Shown here: piece after piece, positions 9,319-18,598 of the stretch | Layout: the number at the start of each line of letters is the position of its first letter | Numbering within the stretch: the first letter of the stretch is position 1 | DNA from: Thalassotalea agarivorans | GTDB lineage: Bacteria; Pseudomonadota; Gammaproteobacteria; Enterobacterales; Alteromonadaceae | Direction: 5' to 3' | Assembly: GCF_030295955.1 (NCBI RefSeq) | Contig: NZ_AP027363.1 | Location: 558,001-622,000 of the forward strand | Length of the DNA stretch: 64,000 bases | The notes under the pieces: model-generated | Databases searched by the model: none | What the model was told of the DNA's origin: nothing | The model's input: the letters and a program-made list of their open reading frames with translations, nothing else | Made by a program: the position numbers and the translations under genes

Positions 9319-10698
9319 ATGGCGGAAGAAAAAATCACCTATATATTAGACACCAATATATTACTGCACGAACCCTTCGCATTTTTATCATTCAAAGAAC
9401 ACGACGTCGTCGTACCCATGACAGTTCTCGAAGAACTGGATTCAATAAAAGATCGCAAAAAAGATGTCAGTCGCGACGCGAGAGTAGCGATACGCGCATT
9501 AGAAGATACCCTACAAGATGCCACACCAGAGGAGGTTTTAGCTGGCGTTAAGTTGCCTGAAAATTCGTCAGAGCAAGCCACCGGGCATTTATCAATATTT
9601 AATGACTATACCTTGGATAGTACCGCATCGACATTAACCTTTAATGAAAATGATAATCGCATTATTGCGTGTGCGCTCCATATTCAAGAACAAAAACAAC
9701 CACATAAAGTAGTGTTGGTAACCAAAGATATTAACATGCGTCTGAAAGCGAAAGGGGCGGGACTCGCGCATGTTGAAGATTACAGAACTGACCAACTGAT
9801 TGATGACATTCAGTTTTTAACGAAAGGGTATTATCGCTTTGAAGGTGAATTTTGGCAGCAAGTGAAAGATTGCGAAAGTGAAACTGAGGGTCGAAATACA
9901 ACACATTATGTCAGTCGTGATATCTTGCCACAAACCTATATCAATGAGTATTTGGTCGATCAAACTAATGAATTTGCTGGCAAAGTGGTGAATTATGACG
10001 ACGAAAAATTAGCGGTATTAGATTTAGGTTATGAACGCCTTATGGGCAAAAATGCTTGGGGTATTCATCCCAAGAATATCTATCAAGGCATGGCATTAGA
10101 TGCGCTACTTGACCCTAGTATTGATCTAGTCATTTTAACCGGTCCGGCGGGCTGCGGTAAAACCCTACTGGCTTTGGCTTCTGCCTTAGAGCAAGTGGTT
10201 GAAAGGGGACTATACGATAAGGTGATTGTCACACGCTCTACGCCAGAAATAGCTGAATCAATAGGCTTTTTACCAGGCACGGAAGAAGAAAAGATGGCGC
10301 CTTGGTTAGCCGCAATCACTGATTCACTGGAAGTGTTGCATAAACAGGATGAAAACATGAGTTCAAGCATGAACTACATCATGGAGAAGGCGAATATTCA
10401 GTTTAAATCGGTCAACTTTATGCGAGGGCGAAGTATTCAAAATGCTTTTGTATTGCTAGATGAGTGCCAGAATTTAACCGCATCACAGCTTAAAACCATT
10501 ATTACGCGCTGTGGTGAAGGCACTAAATTGGTGGTCTCGGGTAACCTTGCGCAAATAGATAGTAACTACCTTACTGCGCTGACTTCAGGATTAACTTATA
10601 TCGTTGAACGCTTTAAAGATTTTCCTGGTAGTAGTACCATCAACTTAAATGGTGTTGTCCGAAGTAACCTTGCTTCTTTCGCAGAAGAAAACTTGTAA
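9319..10698 (+). CDS. PIN domain-PhoH ATPase fusion (PhoH2/YlaK type)
   Basis: The 459-residue product joins an N-terminal PIN ribonuclease domain (about 1-150: YILDTNILLHEP, EELDSIK, ACALHIQ, TKDINMRLKA) to a C-terminal PhoH ATPase domain. Walker A is GPAGCGKTLL at about residue 275 and Walker B is VLLDECQNL. Related PhoH2 proteins are described as ATP-dependent RNA helicase-nucleases, so a cytoplasmic RNA-processing role is likely but not shown here. It has a strong GGAG ribosome site and a clear terminator directly downstream, so it looks monocistronic. Confidence 0.92.
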   Translation: MAEEKITYILDTNILLHEPFAFLSFKEHDVVVPMTVLEELDSIKDRKKDVSRDARVAIRALEDTLQDATPEEVLAGVKLPENSSEQATGHLSIFNDYTLDSTASTLTFNENDNRIIACALHIQEQKQPHKVVLVTKDINMRLKAKGAGLAHVEDYRTDQLIDDIQFLTKGYYRFEGEFWQQVKDCESETEGRNTTHYVSRDILPQTYINEYLVDQTNEFAGKVVNYDDEKLAVLDLGYERLMGKNAWGIHPKNIYQGMALDALLDPSIDLVILTGPAGCGKTLLALASALEQVVERGLYDKVIVTRSTPEIAESIGFLPGTEEEKMAPWLAAITDSLEVLHKQDENMSSSMNYIMEKANIQFKSVNFMRGRSIQNAFVLLDECQNLTASQLKTIITRCGEGTKLVVSGNLAQIDSNYLTALTSGLTYIVERFKDFPGSSTINLNGVVRSNLASFAEENL

Positions 10699-10715
10699 GC
10701 CTTGTGCTTATGCAA

Positions 10716-10743
10716 AAAGGTCCGGCAACAGCCGGACTTTTTT
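10716..10743 (+). terminator. Rho-independent terminator of the PhoH gene
   Basis: GTCCGGC, loop AACA, GCCGGAC, then six T: a perfect 7-bp GC-rich stem 18 bases after the stop codon. Confidence 0.93.
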
Positions 10744-10760
10744 ATTCATAGAACAATATT

Positions 10761-13628
10761 ATGGTCGATTATTCAGGGTTTAAGAAAGAGGCGTTCTCCC
10801 GATATAGGGCGTCTATTTTTTTGTGGTTTTGCTTTATTGCCATTATCGCGGTATCTGTTTCGGTATATGGTTATTATAGAGAGCTAGACAATATTAATGA
10901 GCAAGCGTTGGTACAGCTCGATATTGAAGCGCAAGAGCTTAATGAAGATTTTGCCTCTGCAGTCAGTGCGTTGCGTGGATTGCAAACCTATGCCAAGTAC
11001 AATTTAAGTCACCCGCAGATAGTTGCCCCACAATTTCCAGATCTGATTCAAAACGGCGAAGATTACTACATAGATGTCCCTAAAATGTCGCAAACTAAAC
11101 CGGGCGTGCGATTTATCGGCAATATTACCGGCAGTGGACAAATTGATGCCCTTGATCAAGCCACTAAGAGCGAAATATCGACGGTTGCTAGTCTCGCGCC
11201 TACCTTGCTGGCGGTTAATGAAACGCTACCCATCGTCACTTGGTTCTACTATTTTTCACCGCGCAGATTCGTTGGGCTCTATCCTTGGCTGGATCATGAA
11301 AGTTGGAAGTACCAAGATCATTTGTTAAACGATCCAACGATAGTAAATGCACAAGCTTTGCCGGAAGAGGTTTATTGGTCGCCCCCTTATGTTGATGCTG
11401 GTGGCACTGGGCTCAATGTTTCACTCGCTATTAAGGTGCCATACGGTGAGCATAAACCAGGCGTGTTTTTGTTTGATCTTTCACTGGATAAAGTGCAACA
11501 AAACTTACCTAAAATTCAATATGCTCAACAGACAATCCTTTTGATTGATAGGCGTGGCCAAGTGGTTGCTTTTAATAGTGAAAAATCACCACAAGGATTA
11601 TTGCGTTCAGTGTTCGATTGGCAACAAGTAGTGCCTACGGTGTTGAAGCGAAGTCAACAGCAGGTTATCGACTTGCAGCAACCCCAACTTAAAGAAAAGA
11701 ATTACCGTATAAGCAAAAGTGTACTCGATGCCAATGGTTTTATGTTGTTGAAAATAGACTATTTGCCAGCGTTTAAACGACCCGTTTTCAATCGCTACGT
11801 ATTTCAGTTTTTATTATTATTTGCAGCGCTTTCAATTTTCTTTTTATTGAGTATGAGCTTAACGCGCAGAACATTTATCAAGCCAACGCGTGATTTTATT
11901 GGTCATATCGAGAACTGTGCACAAGGTGATTTTGGCAAGATAAAAGCCCCCAAGGGCTGGCGACACTGGTTTACTGTCGTAGAAGATATCTTTAGCCAGA
12001 ACAAAAGTTTAATGCATCAACTGCAAGATCAAAATGCGCAATTAGATAATCTTGTTGACGACAAAATAGCGGAACTCAAAGTTGCTAAAGAGCAAGCCGA
12101 AGTAGCCAACATGGCGAAAAGTCAGTTCCTAGCAAAAATGAGTCATGAGATACGCACGCCAATTAATGCGACCCAAGGGATGATGTCGCTGTTGGAAAAA
12201 ACGGATCTAAATGCAGCGCAACGTCATTATCTGCATCATGCGATGACAGCGTCGGGGTCGTTGTTACATCTGATAGATGAATTGCTCGATTTTACCAAGA
12301 TGGAAGCAGGTAAAATGACGCTTCAGGCAGCCCCTTGTGTTGTTGATGAACTCATTGACAAGACGCTCAAGTTTACGATGCAGGAAGCGAAGGAAAAGGG
12401 GTTAGATGTACAGGTTGAGATAGACAAGGATATCCCGATAGAAGTTAATACCGACGGCGACCGTTTAGTGCAAGTGATGAGTAATCTTATTCACAATGCA
12501 GTAAAGTTTACAGCACAAGGGTATGTTCGACTGTCTTTAACCACTCTTTCAAAGAATGCTGACAATACGCATATTCGATTTGAGGTAAAAGATACTGGTA
12601 TCGGTATCGATGCCAAACACCAGGCACATTTGTTTGATGTCTTTAGGCAGGCAGATGAGTCCATGACGCGAAAATATGGCGGTTCTGGTTTAGGGCTCGC
12701 TATCTGCAAACAAATTGTTAATGCCTTTGGTGGTGAATTAACTATAGAAAGTGCGCTAGGTGAGGGCACCTCATTTCTATTTGATATTACCTTAAGGCAC
12801 GCCGCTGATCGCAATATTCAATTACCTAAAAATGTCGTTTTCTATGACTACGGCTTTAATTGCGGTGAAAGTTTCGTTGCACTTATTGAAGCGACAGGAT
12901 GGCAGTATCGCGGCGCAGAAATTGCCGATATCGTTTGTATGCCTGCATTTGAACAACTTACCGTAGTGTTGCTTGATGAAACCGCATTTATCCAGCTATC
13001 ACTTGAAGAGCAGCAAGCATTTTGTAAACAGTTTATCGACGTGCCTGTGGTACTTGCTCTTTATCAGCCAAGGTTACACTTGCTCACCAGTGAGTTTATT
13101 CAAGTATTAGATGAAAGTGGCTTGGATTATATTATGCTTGATGCACCAATGTATCGCGGTAGCATATTATCGGTCGCACAAAAACTTCAGTCTGTCGTCG
13201 CTCAAGTCGAGCAAACAACCAGCGAACAGGTTGTTGATGTATCTGCAGAACCTCTTTCAGGGCTATCTGTTCTTTTAGTCGAAGATAACATTGTTAATCA
13301 AATGGTGGCGAAAGAACTACTTAATCATATGGGCGCACAAGTAACTATTGCAGAACATGGCGCGCGCGCAGTTGACGTACTTAAACAGCAAAGTTTTGAC
13401 GTAGTGTTAATGGATATTCAAATGCCTGAAATGGATGGGCTCACTGCGTCAAGAATCATTAGAAAAGAACTGTCGTTGACGCAACTGCCGATAATAGCGA
13501 TGACAGCCCATGTCAGCGACGAAGATAAAAATCAAAGTCTAGCCGCTGGAATGAACTATCACATATCGAAACCGATAGATGCTGAACAGTTGAAGTCGGT
13601 TATTTTAAGTTTGTTGGCACATCAATGA
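10761..13628 (+). CDS. Hybrid sensor histidine kinase with periplasmic sensor and C-terminal receiver
   Basis: This 955-residue inner-membrane kinase has TM1 (about 18-40) and a ~300-residue periplasmic region, probably a double-Cache fold ([24 protein letters not shown]). TM2 follows (about 345-367), then a coiled coil and HisKA with the phospho-accepting His462 in [10 protein letters not shown]. The HATPase domain has N, G1 and G2 boxes ([25 protein letters not shown]). After it comes a ~130-residue stretch that looks like a degenerate receiver, then a true receiver with Asp885 ([12 protein letters not shown]) and KPID. There is no HPt domain, so a separate phosphotransfer partner is expected. 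The ligand is unknown. Confidence 0.92.
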   Translation: MVDYSGFKKEAFSRYRASIFLWFCFIAIIAVSVSVYGYYRELDNINEQALVQLDIEAQELNEDFASAVSALRGLQTYAKYNLSHPQIVAPQFPDLIQNGEDYYIDVPKMSQTKPGVRFIGNITGSGQIDALDQATKSEISTVASLAPTLLAVNETLPIVTWFYYFSPRRFVGLYPWLDHESWKYQDHLLNDPTIVNAQALPEEVYWSPPYVDAGGTGLNVSLAIKVPYGEHKPGVFLFDLSLDKVQQNLPKIQYAQQTILLIDRRGQVVAFNSEKSPQGLLRSVFDWQQVVPTVLKRSQQQVIDLQQPQLKEKNYRISKSVLDANGFMLLKIDYLPAFKRPVFNRYVFQFLLLFAALSIFFLLSMSLTRRTFIKPTRDFIGHIENCAQGDFGKIKAPKGWRHWFTVVEDIFSQNKSLMHQLQDQNAQLDNLVDDKIAELKVAKEQAEVANMAKSQFLAKMSHEIRTPINATQGMMSLLEKTDLNAAQRHYLHHAMTASGSLLHLIDELLDFTKMEAGKMTLQAAPCVVDELIDKTLKFTMQEAKEKGLDVQVEIDKDIPIEVNTDGDRLVQVMSNLIHNAVKFTAQGYVRLSLTTLSKNADNTHIRFEVKDTGIGIDAKHQAHLFDVFRQADESMTRKYGGSGLGLAICKQIVNAFGGELTIESALGEGTSFLFDITLRHAADRNIQLPKNVVFYDYGFNCGESFVALIEATGWQYRGAEIADIVCMPAFEQLTVVLLDETAFIQLSLEEQQAFCKQFIDVPVVLALYQPRLHLLTSEFIQVLDESGLDYIMLDAPMYRGSILSVAQKLQSVVAQVEQTTSEQVVDVSAEPLSGLSVLLVEDNIVNQMVAKELLNHMGAQVTIAEHGARAVDVLKQQSFDVVLMDIQMPEMDGLTASRIIRKELSLTQLPIIAMTAHVSDEDKNQSLAAGMNYHISKPIDAEQLKSVILSLLAHQ

Positions 13629-13659
13629 GTTAACTAGTTAGCTATGGTTTTAGAGAAAA

Positions 13660-13689
13660 GAAAGCGACCATTGGTCGCTTTTTTTTTTG
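13660..13689 (+). terminator. Rho-independent terminator after the hybrid kinase
   Basis: AAAGCGACC, loop ATT, GGTCGCTTT, followed by a run of about ten T, roughly 30 bases after the kinase stop. Confidence 0.94.
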
Positions 13690-13782
13690 CTTTATCAAGC
13701 GCGACAAACTTTACTTTATAAACGGATATCAGGTATATTCAAACAAGCGTTTTAATTGATTGTTTAGATTTGGAGCAAAGTG

Positions 13783-15564
13783 ATGGCAGAGTATCGCGTT
13801 CCGTTAAAAGATATGAACTATGTGCTATTCGATGTGTTAGGCGTTGATAGCATGTGGCAGGGCAGCGAAGCATTGGCTGAAGCTGTTGATAAAGATACAG
13901 CACAAGCAATATTAGAAGAGTGTGCTAAGTTAGCTGAAAATGAAGTTGCACCAATCTCCCGAGAAGCAGATGAAATCGGTGTTACCTATGATCAAGGTAA
14001 AGTCACGACAGCGCCAGGGTTTAAAGAGGCATTTCAAGCGTATACAGAAGGCGGTTGGTCAGCCCTAGGTGGCGACCCTGAATATGGCGGTATGGGTATG
14101 CCCAAAGTCATTACTGCCTTGCATGAAGAAATGTTCTGCGCTGCGGATATCTCATTTTCACTTTATCCGGGCTTAACGGCAGGAGCGGCGTTATCGATTG
14201 CAAAACACGGCAGTGACGCGTTAAAAGAAAAATACTTACCCAATATGTACGCAGGTACATGGACGGGTTCAATGTGTTTAACCGAAGCACACGCCGGTAG
14301 TGACCTAGGCATGATCCGTACGAAGGCGGTCCCTCAAGAAGATGGCAGCTATTTAGTAACGGGTAATAAAATATTTATCACGGCAGGTGAACATGATATG
14401 TCAGAAAATATCATTCACCTTGTACTTGCAAAACTACCCGACGCTCCAGCAGGTTCTCGTGGTATTTCTTTGTTTTTGGTGCCTAAAATTCATGTAAATG
14501 ATGATGGTTCACTAGGCGAAGCAAACCAGGTTTCATGTGGTGCGATAGAGCATAAAATGGGGATCCATGCATCAGCGACGTGTGTCATGAACTTTGATGG
14601 TGCTAAAGGCTATCTTGTTGGTGAAATTAACAAGGGCCTAGCGTGCATGTTCACCATGATGAACTTCGAACGTATTGGTGTGGGTATCCAAGGTATCGGT
14701 GCGGCAGAGCGTTCATACCAGAACGCGTTAGAGTACGCTAAAGATCGTATTCAAGGGCGTTCTTTAAGCGGCGTGAAATCACCAGACGCAGCCGCAGACT
14801 CTATCATGGTGCATGGCGACGTGCGACGCATGCTACTTAATATGAAAGCATTTAACGAAGGTTCGCGCGCTTTATCGACATATATCTCATTGCAGCTTGA
14901 TTATGCCACGTTTGCATCAGGCGCTGAGAGAGAAAAAGGTGATGCCCTAGCGGCATTGATGACACCGCTAGCTAAAGCGTTTTTCACTGATGTTGGTTTC
15001 GAATCTACGGTAGCTGGCCAACAAGTATTTGGTGGCCACGGCTTTATTCGAGAATGGGGACAAGAACAATTGGTACGTGATTGTCGTATTGCGCAAATCT
15101 ATGAAGGCACCAACGGTATCCAAGCCATGGACTTATTGGCACGAAAAGTCGCCGGCTCTAAAGGGGCATTAATGGACTTGTGGTTAAAAGATGCCAATGC
15201 CTATGTTGATAGTGTTAGTGATCCATCACTAACCGAGTTTGTTGCAGATTTACGTCAAGCGCTAACAGACTTAGATACAGTGACTAAGAACTTGTTGCTA
15301 AGAGCTGCAGACAACGCTGAGGAGTTAGGCAGTGCAGCGAATGATTATCTGCATTTATTTGGCTACACCGCTATGGCATTTATTTGGTTAAAAATGGCAG
15401 AAGTGTCAACAACGAATATGGAACAAGATCCAGCGTTTCATCAATCGAAGTTAAAAACGGCGCGCTATTTCTTCCAGAAGTTATTGCCAAGAAGGCACGC
15501 ACTTATTGCGACAATTGATGCAGGCGCAGAAACATTGTTTGATATTGAAGACGATATGTTTTAA
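13783..15564 (+). CDS. Long-form acyl-CoA dehydrogenase (DmdC/FadE5-like)
   Basis: This FAD enzyme oxidises an acyl-CoA at the alpha-beta bond; the chain is not predictable here. From the ATG at 13783 (TGGAGC upstream; a GTG just before it is less likely) the product is 593 residues. That is the ~600-residue subfamily with an extra C-terminal domain. Landmarks are MCLTEAHAGSDLGMIRTKA, GNKIFITAGEHD, QVFGGHGFIREWGQEQLVRD and IYEGTNGIQAMDLLARK. Relatives act in fatty-acid oxidation or on 3-methylmercaptopropionyl-CoA from DMSP. No DMSP or beta-oxidation partner gene is adjacent, and terminators flank it on both sides. Confidence 0.92.
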   Translation: MAEYRVPLKDMNYVLFDVLGVDSMWQGSEALAEAVDKDTAQAILEECAKLAENEVAPISREADEIGVTYDQGKVTTAPGFKEAFQAYTEGGWSALGGDPEYGGMGMPKVITALHEEMFCAADISFSLYPGLTAGAALSIAKHGSDALKEKYLPNMYAGTWTGSMCLTEAHAGSDLGMIRTKAVPQEDGSYLVTGNKIFITAGEHDMSENIIHLVLAKLPDAPAGSRGISLFLVPKIHVNDDGSLGEANQVSCGAIEHKMGIHASATCVMNFDGAKGYLVGEINKGLACMFTMMNFERIGVGIQGIGAAERSYQNALEYAKDRIQGRSLSGVKSPDAAADSIMVHGDVRRMLLNMKAFNEGSRALSTYISLQLDYATFASGAEREKGDALAALMTPLAKAFFTDVGFESTVAGQQVFGGHGFIREWGQEQLVRDCRIAQIYEGTNGIQAMDLLARKVAGSKGALMDLWLKDANAYVDSVSDPSLTEFVADLRQALTDLDTVTKNLLLRAADNAEELGSAANDYLHLFGYTAMAFIWLKMAEVSTTNMEQDPAFHQSKLKTARYFFQKLLPRRHALIATIDAGAETLFDIEDDMF

Positions 15565-15568
15565 AACT

Positions 15569-15596
15569 AAGGCGAGCAAAATGCTCGCCTTTTTTA
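15569..15596 (+). terminator. Rho-independent terminator after the acyl-CoA dehydrogenase
   Basis: AGGCGAGCA, short loop AAA, TGCTCGCCT, followed by T6, directly after the stop codon. Confidence 0.94.
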
Positions 15597-15618
15597 CAAC
15601 TGATACGAGGAAGTAACG

Positions 15619-16197
15619 ATGTTAACCCTAATTGGATCAGGACCGTCTCCTTATGTAAGACGTATTCGTATTCTGCTAGGTCAATTCGATTATAAGTTTG
15701 TCAATCTAGACATTTATGGTGACCAACAAGACATTGAAGTATTGAAGCAAAACAACCCGGCCAATAAAATACCTGTACTCAAAGATGAAGATCTTACGTT
15801 GTACGATTCTCGCGTTATTTATCGTTATTTAGGTGAAAAGTTTGCCATAGCGCCGCTGAGTTGGCCGCAGGAGAATTTACTAACGTTAGTTGACGCTACT
15901 ATCGATTCTCTTATCGTGTTGATATATGGTAAGCGTTCTGGTTATGACGTTGAGTCAGATGTGATGATATTCCAACGCCAACAAGAAAGGCTACCGCAAC
16001 TTTTTGCTGCATTAGATAAAGCCTGCGCTGAAGGTAAATTTGACAATTGGGACTATCCTGCAATTTGCCTGTATACCTTGCTTGACTGGTCGTTGTTTAG
16101 AGAGCTCTACAAATGGCAAACATTTGAGCATTTACAAAAGTTTTATCAATCGAGCCTATCAGAAGCGTTTGTATCCGATACAGACCCTCGCCTATAG
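15619..16197 (+). CDS. Glutathione S-transferase family protein
   Basis: The 192-residue product has a thioredoxin-fold N-terminal domain (about 1-80: SGPSPYVRRIRILL near the active site, NKIPVLKDED with the cis-Pro, YDSRVIYRYL with the glutathione gamma-glutamyl contact). A helical C-terminal GST domain follows. The substrate is unknown; such proteins act in cytoplasmic detoxification or as stress proteins. It follows a terminator with its own GAGGAAG ribosome site, so it is probably transcribed alone. Its 3' untranslated region holds an unusual long hairpin. Confidence 0.9.
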   Translation: MLTLIGSGPSPYVRRIRILLGQFDYKFVNLDIYGDQQDIEVLKQNNPANKIPVLKDEDLTLYDSRVIYRYLGEKFAIAPLSWPQENLLTLVDATIDSLIVLIYGKRSGYDVESDVMIFQRQQERLPQLFAALDKACAEGKFDNWDYPAICLYTLLDWSLFRELYKWQTFEHLQKFYQSSLSEAFVSDTDPRL

Positions 16198-16208
16198 ACC
16201 ATTCTCTG

Positions 16209-16236
16209 GCGCGTTTGTATTTGTATATAAACGCGC
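16209..16236 (+). repeat. 12-bp stem-loop downstream of the GST gene
   Basis: GCGCGTTTGTAT pairs with ATATAAACGCGC across a TTGT loop, with one G-U pair in twelve. No T run follows, so it is not a standard intrinsic terminator; it may stabilise the 3' end of the GST mRNA. Confidence 0.6.
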
Positions 16237-16280
16237 ACGTGGTTACAAATTAACCGCAAAATATAACACTCCTTAACAGA

Positions 16281-16303
16281 TGTAAAATCTATTAACTTTT
16301 ACA
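16281..16303 (+). promoter_or_regulatory. Inverted repeat upstream of the OmpR-type regulator
   Basis: TGTAAAA (16281-16287) and TTTTACA (16297-16303) form a perfect 7-bp inverted repeat with a 9-base spacer, 32 bases before the regulator ATG. Spacing and place suit a dimer-binding operator, possibly autoregulatory; that is inference. Confidence 0.4.
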
Positions 16304-16335
16304 ATTGCCTTACACTTTTTGGTTGTGAGGTTTTT

Positions 16336-17070
16336 ATGATTCAAGAACAGAACACGCGTCAAGCAGTTAACGCTGTTCATTCAGTTTTGCTTATCGAGCA
16401 CGACCGTATGATCGCTTCGTTGCTAAAGTCTTCTTTAGAAAAAGCAGGCTATATCGTTTATCAAACGCAGCAAGGAGAGCAAGCAAAGCTTGCCATGATG
16501 AAACATCAGCCTGATTTGGTGGTTATGTCAATGAACTTATCAGACATGAGCACGTTAGAGCTATGTGCATCATTAAGAAGCTTTTTCCATGGCCCAATTA
16601 TGGTGCTGAGCGACGACAAGTCGGAAGCTGAGCATATCGCTGCTTTTGAAGCAGGTGCAGACGATTACTTGGTAAAACCAGTATCGCCAGCAATTATCAA
16701 AGCGCACTTGGAAGCATTGGCTAAACGCTATAATGCACAGAATCAAAATCAATCTAACTACAAGGTTGAAGTTGGTGATATCGTGCTTTATCCGCTAGCA
16801 CATGAATGTAAAGTGAATGGCAATAGCATTCGATTAAGTGATTTTGAATTTAAGTTATTGCTGCTTTTAACCAGCAATGTGGGTAAGGTGTTAACACGAG
16901 ACCGTATCTATAGCTTATTGCTAGGTCGCGAGTACAATGGTTTAGAACGTACCATAGATGTGCGTATCTCTAAGCTGCGTGACAAGTTATCAAGCGAAGG
17001 GATGCGTGAAACTCAAATTGAAACAGTTTGGGGTAAAGGTTACATCCTTAACGAACGCAAAGCTGCTTAA
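16336..17070 (+). CDS. OmpR/PhoB-family regulator with a degenerate receiver (Ser for Asp)
   Basis: The 244-residue product has a receiver-like domain (about 15-135) and a winged-helix DNA-binding domain (about 143-242: RLSDFEFKLLLLL, RTIDVRISKLRDKL, ETVWGKGYIL). At the phospho-acceptor position the sequence is PDLVVMSMNLS, so Ser65 replaces the Asp. The acidic pair is altered too, reading IEHD, while Lys114 (YLVKP) is kept. It probably binds DNA independently of phosphorylation. No kinase is adjacent. An inverted repeat precedes the gene and a strong terminator follows it. Confidence 0.9.
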   Translation: MIQEQNTRQAVNAVHSVLLIEHDRMIASLLKSSLEKAGYIVYQTQQGEQAKLAMMKHQPDLVVMSMNLSDMSTLELCASLRSFFHGPIMVLSDDKSEAEHIAAFEAGADDYLVKPVSPAIIKAHLEALAKRYNAQNQNQSNYKVEVGDIVLYPLAHECKVNGNSIRLSDFEFKLLLLLTSNVGKVLTRDRIYSLLLGREYNGLERTIDVRISKLRDKLSSEGMRETQIETVWGKGYILNERKAA

Positions 17071-17084
17071 GCAGAAAATGTTTA

Positions 17085-17112
17085 AAAAAGGCGCCAATAG
17101 GCGCCTTTTTTA
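17085..17112 (+). terminator. Rho-independent terminator after the OmpR-type regulator
   Basis: AAAAAAGGCGCC, loop AATA, GGCGCCTTTTTT: a perfect, symmetric hairpin 15 bases after the stop codon. Confidence 0.94.
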
Positions 17113-17182
17113 TTGCACCTTGCGCGATTTTTGCTCATATTAAATACAGTTAACTTATCGCTACAAGAGTGAAAGAGGGTAT

Positions 17183-17530
17183 ATGCCAGAGCAAGCTAAG
17201 GTGCTGTTAATCGTTGATGACGAACCTAGTAACATCGATATTGTGAAGCAGTTGATGCCAGCTCAATATAAGTTAAAAGCTGCAAAGTCAGGTATGTTAG
17301 CTGAAAAAATATGCGCTAAAGCGATGCCTGATGTCATCTTAATGGACGTGCAAATGCCCGAGCAGTCTGGCATTGAAACCGTAGCACACATTCGCGCGCT
17401 ACCAGATGGCGATAAAACGACTATAATCTATGCAACAGGTAGTCCGCTGCCTGAAGGGACACCACCCGAGCAAGGAGTACTGCTCAAGCCTATAGAAAAA
17501 GAACAATTTTTAGCATTAATTGAGGCGTGA
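17183..17530 (+). CDS. Stand-alone receiver-domain protein
   Basis: The 115-residue product is a single CheY-like receiver: acidic pair Asp12-Asp13 (IVDDEPSN), phospho-acceptor Asp55 (VILMDVQMPEQSG), then YATGSP and the conserved Lys in LLKPIE. It has no output domain, so it works through protein contacts. Its stop codon overlaps the ribosome site of the HD-GYP gene, so both are probably made together and belong to one pathway. The cognate kinase is not evident. Confidence 0.88.
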   Translation: MPEQAKVLLIVDDEPSNIDIVKQLMPAQYKLKAAKSGMLAEKICAKAMPDVILMDVQMPEQSGIETVAHIRALPDGDKTTIIYATGSPLPEGTPPEQGVLLKPIEKEQFLALIEA

Positions 17531-17540
17531 GGAAGATACA

Positions 17541-18593
17541 TTGAGTGAACTACAAACCATTCTTGTTGTAGACGATAATCCAGATAATATTGACGTTCTT
17601 ACCGGTATATTGAGGCCTTATTATAAGGTTAAAGCGGCAATCAATGGCAAATTAGCATTAAAAATAGCCTCATCAAAAGCCAAACCAGATTTAATTCTAC
17701 TTGATATCATGATGCCCGAAATCGATGGTTATCAGGTATGTAAGGAACTAAAAGCCAACCCTGTAACACGCCATATTCCGGTAATATTTGTCACCGCAAA
17801 AACTGAAATTGAAGATGAAAAACAAGGCTTTGAATTAGGGGCTGTCGATTACATCACAAAACCGGTTAGCATGCCGATTGTGTTAGCTCGTATCAAAACA
17901 CATTTAGCTTTGTACGATCAGCAAAGAGCCTTAGAAGACCAAGTTAAAGAGCGCACAGAACAAATTGAACATACGCGCGCTGAAATTATTAAACGACTTG
18001 GCCGAGCGGCAGAATACAAAGACAATGAAACCGGCATGCACGTTATTCGCATGTCTTACTATTCAAAGTTCTTGGCGCAAAAAATTGGCTGTGATGATAG
18101 TTGGACAGAATTATTGTTTAACGCCGCCCCGATGCACGATATAGGCAAAATAGGTATACCCGATGCGGTATTACTTAAGCCCGGGAAGTTAAACGATGAA
18201 GAATGGGTGATCATGCAAAAGCATGTCCAGTATGGCGCCGATATTTTAGGAACTGACGATTCAGAATTACTGTCACTAGCGCGAGAGGTAGCTTTGTATC
18301 ATCATGAAAAATGGAATGGTAAAGGTTATCCGCATGGCTTGAGCGGCGAGGATATTCCATTAAGTGCCAGGATAGTTGCTTTGGCAGATGTATTTGATGC
18401 TTTAACGTCGGTGCGGCCTTATAAAGAAGCTTGGCCGATTGAAAAAGTAGAAGCGCTTTTTAAAGAAGAAGCTGGGCAGCACTTTGATCCTGCACTAGTG
18501 CCAGAGTTTTTAGCATGTATGCCGCAAATCAAAGAGATAATGTCGAAATATTCGGATGACAAAGAAGCAGAAACATTTGGCTTAACTGAGTAG
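17541..18593 (+). CDS. Response regulator with HD-GYP cyclic-di-GMP phosphodiesterase domain
   Basis: It hydrolyses cyclic-di-GMP in response to phosphorylation. I chose the TTG at 17541, preceded by GAGGAAG, which gives a 350-residue product starting at the receiver; an in-frame TTG at 17520 lies inside the upstream gene. The receiver (about 1-125) has Asp11-Asp12, Asp55 (LILLDIMMPEIDG) and KPVS. A coiled linker leads to the HD-GYP domain with HDIGKIGIPD, HHEKWNGKGYP and LADVFDALTS, so the metal ligands and the GYP motif are intact. It partners the receiver-only gene just upstream. Confidence 0.93.
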   Translation: MSELQTILVVDDNPDNIDVLTGILRPYYKVKAAINGKLALKIASSKAKPDLILLDIMMPEIDGYQVCKELKANPVTRHIPVIFVTAKTEIEDEKQGFELGAVDYITKPVSMPIVLARIKTHLALYDQQRALEDQVKERTEQIEHTRAEIIKRLGRAAEYKDNETGMHVIRMSYYSKFLAQKIGCDDSWTELLFNAAPMHDIGKIGIPDAVLLKPGKLNDEEWVIMQKHVQYGADILGTDDSELLSLAREVALYHHEKWNGKGYPHGLSGEDIPLSARIVALADVFDALTSVRPYKEAWPIEKVEALFKEEAGQHFDPALVPEFLACMPQIKEIMSKYSDDKEAETFGLTE

Positions 18594-18598
18594 CTGCA

